Assembly (NCBI GenBank): GCA_016185815.1
Contig: JACPMT010000035.1
Coordinates: 1 to 8,320, forward strand
DNA: 8,320 bases
Direction: 5' to 3'
DNA from: Candidatus Woesearchaeota archaeon
GTDB lineage: Archaea; Nanobdellota; Nanobdellia; Woesearchaeales; GW2011-AR4
How positions within the stretch are numbered: the first letter of the stretch is position 1; each line of letters starts with the position of its first letter. Below are positions 1 to 4,843 of this stretch, piece after piece. The translations under genes were made by a program, and so were the position numbers. The notes beneath the pieces are model-generated. The model was not told the origin of the DNA. It saw only the letters and a program-made list of their open reading frames with translations, and did not search any database.

Positions 1-1
1 T

Positions 2-748
2 ATTTACTTACTAAATGGGACTAATGGGATATTTTTCTCAGATAAAGCAATTGCAGACTTATCAAATTTGTCTCGATATGCAAATATATTCCTCAGAAAT
101 CCTTACACATTGAGGTGGATGGAATTTTACAGAAACTTGTGGGTTAAGCCTGAAAAGCTTCAAGAATTCGAAGATTTTTACAGAAGCGGCAGATTAGTTG
201 TTTTTTACTGCTCGTCAAGTAGGATATCCGAAGAAGAGACAAGAATTGTTGACAAAACTTTAGATGGCATCACAAGATTTTATGGAGGTAAATTGGCAAT
301 TGCGACAGGCGGTTGGGGCAGAGAAAGATCATTCATGCATTATGTTAGCCAGAAAGCACGCGAAAAGGATTTGCTTGTAATTGCGGTTAACTGGAACGTA
401 TCGGGTCAGAGTCCCAATATCGATGCTGATGCTGAGCAGTCTTATGATGAAAAACATCTTCTTCCGAGACAAGAAATAATGGGAAAATCATCAGAAATTG
501 AGGTATATGGATTAGGTGGTGACGGAACAAGTGCGGAATTTTATATTATGAGGACTCTAAGAAAAATCGGTATAGGGGCAAGAAAGCCTATTTTAATGCT
601 TGGAGAGGCAAGCTTGATGCTCGATGAAGTGAAGGAAAGGATTAGAAGAGGTTTATCGTTGGATGATGGAATAAACTCATTTTATGTTGTTGATGCTAAC
701 ACGCAAGTTTATCAATTATTATGCGGACACTTCAAAACATTTTCTTAA
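2..748 (+). CDS. LOG-family (lysine decarboxylase-like) nucleotide-binding protein, 5' partial
   Basis: The frame is open from base 2 with no stop, so the gene starts outside the window; the TTG at 68 is only an internal possible start. Numbered from that TTG, a Rossmann-like core begins with a beta strand (VVFYCSSS, 44-51), followed by a glycine turn (ATGGWG, 79-84). The family signature comes next: RQEIM (134-138), matching the R-K-x-x-M element of LOG proteins, and LGGDGTSAE (149-157), matching P-G-G-x-G-T-x-x-E with Leu for Pro. Characterised LOG enzymes cleave nucleoside 5'-monophosphates (cytokinin ribotides in plants) to base and ribose 5-phosphate; many prokaryotic members have no proven substrate. 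The GGDGT run resembles that of the NAD kinase next door, but context and flanking motifs fit LOG. The gene ends 42 nt before the next, which has its own promoter, so co-transcription is not required. Family confident, substrate unknown. Confidence 0.8.
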   Translation: MYLLNGTNGIFFSDKAIADLSNLSRYANIFLRNPYTLRWMEFYRNLWVKPEKLQEFEDFYRSGRLVVFYCSSSRISEEETRIVDKTLDGITRFYGGKLAIATGGWGRERSFMHYVSQKAREKDLLVIAVNWNVSGQSPNIDADAEQSYDEKHLLPRQEIMGKSSEIEVYGLGGDGTSAEFYIMRTLRKIGIGARKPILMLGEASLMLDEVKERIRRGLSLDDGINSFYVVDANTQVYQLLCGHFKTFS

Positions 749-758
749 TTTTCATAAA

Positions 759-767
759 CTTTATAAG
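759..767 (+). promoter_or_regulatory. TATA box for the NAD kinase gene
   Basis: CTTTATAAG is centred about 27 nt before the ATG at 791, the standard archaeal TATA-to-start-site distance. This predicts a leaderless transcript beginning at or next to the ATG. No GAGG-type ribosome site precedes the start, which agrees. Confidence 0.6.
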
Positions 768-790
768 CAACTAAAATTTATTTCTGAGAT

Positions 791-1579
791 ATGAACCCCA
801 AAAACATCCTTGTTGTCTACACATCTCCAACAAACAAAGAGCAGAAATCAACCCTGGAGCTAGTCAAAAAAACATTAGTAAAGTGCAAGATAAGCCACAA
901 GCTGAGGAACAGGGGCAAATTAAACAAAAATCAATTCAGGAACACAGGCTTGGTGATTGCTGTTGGCGGCGACGGCACTTTCCTGAGGGCTGCGCATTTT
1001 GTTGAAAATCAGCTATTGTTTGGCGTAAATTCCGATGCCAAAAACAAGGAAGGGTTTTTCATGAAATCAGACAGGAAAAACTTTGAGGAGAAATTTAAAA
1101 AAATAATAAATAATAAATTTAAAATAAAGAAATTGCCAAGATTAGAGGCTTACATCAACAATAAAAAAATTGAGACGCTTGCACTGAACGAGTTCTTCAT
1201 CGGAGCAAGGAAGTCGTACCACGCTGCGAAATACACTATACGGATAAATCATAGAAAGGAAAGACAAAAAAGCAGCGGCATTTTGGTTACTACCCCCAGC
1301 GGTAGCAATGCGTGGGCCAAATCCTGTTGCAGCAGAACATTGCCGCTTGAATCAAAAAGCTACCAGTTTGTCGTTAGGGAGCCGTACGAAGGCAAGGTCT
1401 TCAAAAACTACAGGCTAAAATACGGCATACTGAATAAAAACCAAAGAATAAGAATTTTTTCGGAGATGCTTGACGGGCTCCTGATAGCCGATTCCGTCAG
1501 CAAAGAGTACAATTTTAAAAATGGGAGCAAGGCAACGATAAGATTGTCAAATAAGCCTCTCAACGCTATATGGCTGTAA
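791..1579 (+). CDS. NAD kinase-like protein (divergent)
   Basis: A 262-residue protein predicted to phosphorylate NAD (or NADH) at the 2' position of the adenosine ribose to make NADP(H), in the cytosol. Visible family elements in order: N-terminal strand NILVVYTSP; the diacylglycerol-kinase-fold motif AVGGDGTFLRA (57-67); GVNSD (78-82), the usual GxN-type loop; the N-E pair in LNEFFIG (132-138); SSGILVTTPSGSNAW (161-175), the glycine-rich conserved region II; and DG at 228-229 near the C terminus. Length is close to archaeal NAD kinases. Oddly, region II lacks the common TPTGSTAY...SAGGP continuation. The S-S-G-(x)4-T-x-S-G-S-x-A-W form is closer to the mitochondrial NADK2/NADH-kinase type, and a pair of cysteines (179-180) follows. 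The start is fixed by the TATA spacing. ThiL follows after 35 nt on the same strand. Confidence 0.82.
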   Translation: MNPKNILVVYTSPTNKEQKSTLELVKKTLVKCKISHKLRNRGKLNKNQFRNTGLVIAVGGDGTFLRAAHFVENQLLFGVNSDAKNKEGFFMKSDRKNFEEKFKKIINNKFKIKKLPRLEAYINNKKIETLALNEFFIGARKSYHAAKYTIRINHRKERQKSSGILVTTPSGSNAWAKSCCSRTLPLESKSYQFVVREPYEGKVFKNYRLKYGILNKNQRIRIFSEMLDGLLIADSVSKEYNFKNGSKATIRLSNKPLNAIWL

Positions 1580-1614
1580 ACAGGCAAAATTTTCAATAAT
1601 AAAACATATGAAAG

Positions 1615-2574
1615 ATGAAAATTAAGGATATTGGGGGCGAGTTTGGTTTAATTGAAAGGATAAGGAAGAAGGTGAAGACCCATTCCAAAGAGATGATTGC
1701 AGGGATTGGAGACGACGCCGCTGTTTTGAAGCATGACAAAAACAGTTACCTTCTTTTCACAACAGACATGCTTGTGGAGAATGCGCATTTCTCGCTGAAG
1801 CATTGGACGCCAGAGCAGATTGGAATGAAGGCAATCGAACAGAATGTGAGCGACATTGCTGCTATGGGAGGACTGCCAAAATTTGCTGTAGTTTCTTTGG
1901 CTCTGCCAGACAATATCGATGTCGAATTTGTGGATAAGCTATACAATGGACTAAATAAAAAATCAAAAAAATATAAGATAGATATTGTGGGGGGCAACAT
2001 AACACATTCAAAGGAAATTGTTGTCAGCATTGCATTAATCGGATTTGTAGAAAAAAAATACCTGGCATTGAGGAGCGGAGCAAAAATCAATGATTTGGTT
2101 TTTTGCAGCGGGGATGCCGGAAAATCAGCAGTTGGCTTGGAGTTATTGAGAAACAATTTAAAAGGAAAATCAATTAAAAAACATCTTGAGCCAAAATCAA
2201 GACTGGATCTTGCAAGGAAATTGATGAAAATTGGGGTTAATTCAATGATTGATGTCAGCGACGGGGTTGCTTCTGAGGTAAAACACATCTGCAAGGAATC
2301 GAATGTCGGCGCCGTCATCTACGCCAGCAGCATCCCAATATCAAAAGATACAGTTATTGACGCCAGAAAATTTAAAAAAAATGCGATTGATTTTGCCCTT
2401 TACGGAGGGGAAGATTTTGAGCTGGTATTTACAGCACCGGAAAATAAATTAAAACAATTAAAGAAACATGACGTTGCAGCCATCGGCAGGGTTGTCGGCA
2501 AAAAATACGGCGTTAAGTTGATAAAAAACAACAAAAAATACAATCTTGAGAATGGGTTTGACCATTTTAGATAA
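1615..2574 (+). CDS. thiL: Thiamine-monophosphate kinase
   Basis: A 319-residue, full-length member of the ThiL/PurM superfamily. It phosphorylates thiamine monophosphate to thiamine diphosphate with ATP, the last step of cofactor synthesis. Motifs: GIGDDAA (30-36, metal/nucleotide binding), TTDMLVE (49-55), NVSDIAAMGG (77-86), VGGNIT (125-130), MIDVSDGVASE (211-221), YGGEDFEL (263-270) and the C-terminal G-F-D-H-F (314-318). In the fourth motif Asn replaces the Asp of the common GGDT; Asn also occurs in other ThiL proteins, so this is not evidence of inactivation. The ATG at 1615 is chosen because the ATG at 1608 is in another frame and stops after five codons. No clear Shine-Dalgarno is seen; the 35-nt gap after the NAD kinase allows a shared transcript. 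Confidence 0.95.
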   Translation: MKIKDIGGEFGLIERIRKKVKTHSKEMIAGIGDDAAVLKHDKNSYLLFTTDMLVENAHFSLKHWTPEQIGMKAIEQNVSDIAAMGGLPKFAVVSLALPDNIDVEFVDKLYNGLNKKSKKYKIDIVGGNITHSKEIVVSIALIGFVEKKYLALRSGAKINDLVFCSGDAGKSAVGLELLRNNLKGKSIKKHLEPKSRLDLARKLMKIGVNSMIDVSDGVASEVKHICKESNVGAVIYASSIPISKDTVIDARKFKKNAIDFALYGGEDFELVFTAPENKLKQLKKHDVAAIGRVVGKKYGVKLIKNNKKYNLENGFDHFR

Positions 2575-2588
2575 ATGCCTAGAAACTC

Positions 2589-2600
2589 AAAATAAAAAAT
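2589..2600 (-). terminator. U-rich terminator of the structured RNA
   Basis: Read on the minus strand, the closing helix of the RNA is followed within two bases by ATTTTTTATTTT. A run of T is the core archaeal RNA polymerase termination signal. It also separates this RNA from the convergent thiL end at 2574. Confidence 0.55.
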
Positions 2601-2892
2601 AGGAGGACATGCTTGAGAATGGGCAAAAGCAATTGCAGTTAGCTACCCTGCAACCAGCTCCACTCTGTGGCTCATAAGCACCAATGCTCAAGATTACCGC
2701 TGCTTTAAGTGTACTTTTCGTACAATTCTTTCCAGACCTTACGGATTTTCAAAAGCAAAAGTCCTACAAGGCAGAGCTTCTACGCCAGCAGCAAGACCAA
2801 AAGCAAAAGCCAAAGCTGCTTCCCAAGCTTCACCGCGCCTAAAGCACGTTTGCGCTTGCAGGAGAGTGCTAGCTTCCCGGCAGAGTCCTCCC
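2595..2892 (-). ncRNA. Structured RNA of about 300 nt, possible SRP (7S) RNA
   Basis: This GC-richer block has no credible protein gene but folds on the minus strand. Its ends pair (2892-2885 GGGAGGAC with 2608-2602 GTCCTCC). Two bases inside the 3' end, TTCTCAAGC (2619-2611) pairs with GCTTGGGAA (2828-2820), nine pairs with one G-U. Between these helices, on the 5' strand only, sit about 55 nt that can form a GCC/GGC stem (2881-2879/2839-2837) enclosing a weak hairpin, TGCAA (2860-2856) and a hairpin AAGCGC-AAAC-GTGCTT (2857-2842). That is the order of the archaeal SRP Alu domain. The long helix continues with GCTCTG/CAGAGT. Near its far end TAAGG (2741-2737) faces AGCAG (2704-2700) between CCG/CGG pairs, close to but not identical with the SRP54-binding loop (CAGG/AGCAG), and the usual GGAA tetraloop stem is missing. 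A TATA box lies 26 nt upstream. An RNA gene is likely; the SRP identity is inference. Confidence 0.65.
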
Positions 2893-2912
2893 AAACAATG
2901 GTATTGAATTTG

Positions 2913-2930
2913 ATTTTTAAATATATTTAT
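2913..2930 (-). promoter_or_regulatory. TATA region driving the structured RNA
   Basis: The minus strand reads a T/A-rich stretch containing TATATTTAAAAAT centred near 2918. The expected start 26 nt downstream is about 2892, exactly the first base of the RNA's closing helix. The agreement of promoter position and helix end is the main support for strand and boundary. Confidence 0.6.
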
Positions 2931-2946
2931 TATTTTAACATTAGAT

Positions 2947-2989
2947 CTGATAAAAATATTAAAAAACACGAGAGCGACTTTTAGAAGTC
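2947..2989 (-). terminator. Possible terminator of the intramembrane protease gene
   Basis: On the minus strand, 31 nt after the stop at 3020, GACTT-CTAA-AAGTC (2989-2976) can form a small hairpin. About five nt later come TTTTTT and, further on, TTTTT (2966-2952). The T-runs are the stronger argument in an archaeon; the hairpin may be incidental. Confidence 0.45.
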
Positions 2990-3019
2990 AGAGTGCAGAA
3001 AGTAAACCGTTTTTCATCT

Positions 3020-3937
3020 TCAAATAACCAGAATAGCCAAATACCCAATAAAGCAGCCCAGGCTGAGAACAGGCATTGCCGGATAGAACTTGTTCTGCTG
3101 GCCCTTAAGTAGCAAAAACAGCAATGCTATGCTGACAAAAACAGGGATAATCAAAGCCTTCAGGAATCCTATTAGAATTGTTTCCTGCAGCATCAAGCCT
3201 TTCATTACAACGCCGGCAAATATCAGTGTAAACCCTATATCGCCTCCTCCAAGAACTGCAACTGACTTTTTATGAATTTTTTCACTGTCCTTTTTAATCC
3301 CTGGTTTTGGCGGTGTTATATCCTTAACCATGCTGCCTTTTCCGTAAGGAATAAGCAAACCGGCAAAGACTTTCGAGCTTGACTGGAACTTGGCAAGCTT
3401 TATCATGTGCTTTGTCTTGTAAACTGCAACAAAATCATATATGGATATAATGATTAAAAGCATGAAAGCAGCAAACAAGTTGATTATCGGGACAAATATG
3501 GCTGCCAATCCGCCGTAAATGAAGATTTCAGAAAGATTCTGTATTATTATGTCCGGCTTGTAAAATTTTAAAATGGAGAATATCAGCGAAATAACCGCTG
3601 CCAGAGCACTGTTGATAAAAGCTGCAAATGCAATTGACAATGTCAGCCATACAGTTGCAAAAAACCATAGCTTCCAGACAAAGGGCTTGTTGAATTTTAT
3701 CAAAAGCAAAACCAAAAAAGTGCCGATCAAAAGCGCTATGGTTATGTAAATGAAGGAAGCGCTTTGATTTTTCACTTCAGGCCTTTCAAGGCTGTAAGGC
3801 AACGGCTTCAATTCAACTGCCTTTGTTTCAACACTCTTTTTGTGGTCAATGTAATGGTTTATCACCAGCAAGCCTGCGAACTGCGCCATGAAGAAGAATG
3901 AAACCAGGGCAATAATCACTTTAGGCGTGTGCTTCAT
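3020..3937 (-). CDS. Presenilin/signal-peptide-peptidase-like intramembrane aspartic protease
   Basis: A 305-residue polytopic membrane protein with about nine hydrophobic segments (roughly 8-27, 62-81, 88-106, 108-124, 134-152, 153-173, 226-248, 254-277, 286-305), the topology of family A22 proteases. Both catalytic motifs are present: Y-D at 167-168 in a transmembrane helix and G-G-G-D (230-233), the GxGD motif, with D168 and D233 as the aspartate pair. The third signature, PAL in most members, reads P-A-M-P (286-289). A hydrophilic loop (about 180-224) separates the catalytic helices. Family members cleave transmembrane helices, often of type II proteins or signal-peptide remnants; archaeal substrates are largely unknown. 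The gene is divergent from the leader-ORF/HTH/surface-protein cassette and shares its 5' region. The ATG has no Shine-Dalgarno; a TATA-like box 26-33 nt upstream suggests a nearly leaderless mRNA. Confidence 0.88.
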   Translation of the reverse strand: MKHTPKVIIALVSFFFMAQFAGLLVINHYIDHKKSVETKAVELKPLPYSLERPEVKNQSASFIYITIALLIGTFLVLLLIKFNKPFVWKLWFFATVWLTLSIAFAAFINSALAAVISLIFSILKFYKPDIIIQNLSEIFIYGGLAAIFVPIINLFAAFMLLIIISIYDFVAVYKTKHMIKLAKFQSSSKVFAGLLIPYGKGSMVKDITPPKPGIKKDSEKIHKKSVAVLGGGDIGFTLIFAGVVMKGLMLQETILIGFLKALIIPVFVSIALLFLLLKGQQNKFYPAMPVLSLGCFIGYLAILVI

Positions 3938-3962
3938 TTCAAAAAACTAAAAACTATAAAGG

Positions 3963-3971
3963 TTTAATAAG
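3963..3971 (-). promoter_or_regulatory. TATA-like box for the protease gene
   Basis: On the minus strand CTTATTAAA lies about 30 nt before the ATG at 3937, predicting transcription from about 3940. A second AT-rich candidate (TTTATAG, 3960-3954) is nearer and less well spaced. Confidence 0.45.
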
Positions 3972-4004
3972 TTATGTTTTTGACAAAAGTTGATGGTATT
4001 TATT

Positions 4005-4071
4005 CTTATATAATAAGATAATTTAATATAAAATTTACTTATATAATAAGAAATATATCTTATATAATAAG
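4005..4071. repeat. Three-copy palindromic operator-like array
   Basis: CTTATATAATAAG occurs three times without change, at 4005-4017, 4038-4050 and 4059-4071. Each copy is a dyad (CTTAT-3 nt-ATAAG). Start-to-start spacings are 33 and 21 bp, about three and two helical turns, so a dimeric protein could sit on one face of the DNA. A degenerate fourth copy may start at 4080 (CTTAATAAT). The array lies between the divergent protease promoter and the TATA box at 4109-4120, a position suited to activating or repressing either side. The neighbouring HTH protein is the obvious candidate ligand, but this is inference. Confidence 0.7.
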
Positions 4072-4108
4072 AAAATAATTCTTAATAATCAAATTAAAAA
4101 CAGAAAGA

Positions 4109-4120
4109 TTTATATATAAA
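4109..4120 (+). promoter_or_regulatory. Strong TATA box of the first cassette
   Basis: TTTATATATAAA is a near-ideal archaeal TATA box, preceded by a purine-rich BRE-like GAAAGA. It predicts a start near 4140, giving a leader of about 170 nt before the HTH gene, unusually long beside the apparently leaderless genes in the same window. With its flanks it is a 14-bp perfect palindrome (4108-4121). Confidence 0.6.
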
Positions 4121-4153
4121 TTACTTACATGCTAGGATAAAAGAGGCATTTAC

Positions 4154-4249
4154 ATGTTCGTTAGCAATTCATGCACCAAATCCATTCATTATCTTGAGTT
4201 CTGCAATTGTGTTGGGGGACATAGTCTTTGTGATTGCTGTCTCAAATAA
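4154..4249 (+). CDS. Cysteine-rich 31-residue leader peptide (candidate)
   Basis: An ATG-started ORF of 31 codons ending in TAA. GAGG at 4143-4146 sits 7 nt before the ATG, the same Shine-Dalgarno core used by the surface-protein gene at 4840. The predicted transcript start (about 4140) is just upstream, so this is the first ORF of the mRNA. The peptide has six cysteines, five in the C-terminal half: C-x-C (17, 19), H23, then C-x-C-C (26, 28, 29). No hydrophobic segment is seen. It could be a small metal-binding protein or a regulatory leader peptide: its codons 18-23 form the left arm of a strong hairpin whose right arm lies past the stop codon, so ribosome position would control folding. 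I recognise no family; a chance ORF cannot be excluded, although the Shine-Dalgarno and promoter placement argue against it. Confidence 0.45.
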   Translation: MFVSNSCTKSIHYLEFCNCVGGHSLCDCCLK

Positions 4250-4290
4250 CATCCCCAAAATGTTCCCCCAACAATTTATTTTGGTTTTAA
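4205..4290 (+). promoter_or_regulatory. Hairpin plus T-rich tract: attenuator- or terminator-like element
   Basis: GTTGGGGG plus ACAT (4211-4222) pairs with ATGT-T-CCCCCAAC (4260-4272), twelve pairs with one bulged T. AATT/AATT (4205-4208 with 4273-4276) can extend it. The loop is 37 nt. Right after it the DNA is T-rich (4275-4288). The left arm has a second partner: TTGGGGG (4212-4218) can pair with TCCCCAA (4252-4258), so two stems are mutually exclusive. The element ends about 20 nt before the HTH start. It may terminate the leader transcript, mask HTH translation, or both. Confidence 0.55.
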
Positions 4291-4309
4291 CTAGATAAAG
4301 GGCTGTAAT

Positions 4310-4843
4310 TTGCTGCCAAAAAAACATGACAGGAATAATGAAGATACTAGCAGGATTATCTCTAAGTTCAAGGAGCTTTCAAAAGAAGACAAGATCTATG
4401 TGATTTCTTATTTTATCAATGAGTTAAAAAACTTGTATTCAGAACAGGAAATTTTTGATAAAAAGGAAATCGGCATTCCTGTTGGAGTATTTGGCAATGA
4501 CGCCTTAAGCTCCCTTGAGGCGACTGTAAAGTACCTCAAAGAAGAATCAAAGCTTAGGTTCTCAAAGATTGGGAAGCTGCTCAACAGAAGCAGCAAGACA
4601 ATATGGGCTACCTACCACAACGCCGCCAAAAAAATGCCTTCTTCTTTTGGCGCAGTTTCAAGAGACATTTTGATTCCTGCCTCTGCATTTGCTGACAGAA
4701 ATTTTTCAACTTTGGAAAGCCTTGTTGCATTCATCAAAGGGCTTGGATATTCAAACCACGAAGTTGCTTTGATGCTGCACCTCGATGACAGGACAATATG
4801 GACAGTTTATGACAGGGTTAAAAAGAAAAGAGGAACGCAATGA
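4310..4843 (+). CDS. Tandem helix-turn-helix-like protein, first paralogue
   Basis: A 177-residue soluble basic protein made of an N-terminal helical part (about 12-50) and two copies of one domain (55-108 and 120-173). Each copy reads I-P-(x)4-F, then L-x-x-L-E-x-x-V-x-(Y/F)-(L/I)-K, about 15 residues ending in a leucine-rich helix, then (K/R)-T-I-W-(x)2-Y and a lysine-rich tail. The last two helices resemble the helix-turn-helix of sigma-region-4-like DNA-binding domains, with T-I-W-x-x-Y in the recognition helix. I know no characterised family function. A stop at 4292 and no other suitable start leave the TTG at 4310; no GAGG precedes it. It overlaps the next gene by ATGA, implying translational coupling. 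A DNA-binding regulator of its own operon, via the palindromes at 4005-4071, is a plausible inference. Confidence 0.75.
   Translation: MLPKKHDRNNEDTSRIISKFKELSKEDKIYVISYFINELKNLYSEQEIFDKKEIGIPVGVFGNDALSSLEATVKYLKEESKLRFSKIGKLLNRSSKTIWATYHNAAKKMPSSFGAVSRDILIPASAFADRNFSTLESLVAFIKGLGYSNHEVALMLHLDDRTIWTVYDRVKKKRGTQ
4830..4833 (+). promoter_or_regulatory. Shine-Dalgarno of the surface-protein gene
   Basis: GAGG lies 6 nt before the ATG at 4840, inside the end of the HTH gene. It fixes the start within the ATGA overlap and shows that internal genes here use Shine-Dalgarno initiation. Confidence 0.6.

Noticed and set aside
515..529. GGDGT motif at 515-529 as sign of a second NAD kinase
   Set aside because: The preceding RQEIM and the trailing S-A-E match the LOG-family signature, and the other NAD kinase regions are missing.
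1608..1625. ATG at 1608 as thiL start or upstream mini-ORF
   Set aside because: It is out of frame with thiL and stops after five codons, with no ribosome site; most likely chance.
1746..2318. 190-codon minus-strand reading frame
   Set aside because: Lies entirely inside thiL, whose motifs are all intact on the plus strand; the opposite frame shows no family-like features.
2595..2892. RNase P RNA as identity of the structured RNA
   Set aside because: The near-universal GAGGAAAGUC-type region is absent, the one ACAGAG match does not fit the conserved P4 strand, and an insertion between the outer two helices on the 5' side only is not RNase P topology.
2709..2984. Plus-strand 91-codon and minus-strand 76-codon reading frames over the structured-RNA block
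   Set aside because: Both are low-complexity translations with no family features, have no ribosome site, and cross the TATA box and the closing helix of the RNA; they are by-products of GC-richer non-coding sequence.
4211..4272. Terminal inverted repeats of a tiny mobile element
   Set aside because: Only 62 bp end to end, no flanking target duplication found, and the left arm lies inside the leader ORF; an RNA hairpin explains it better.
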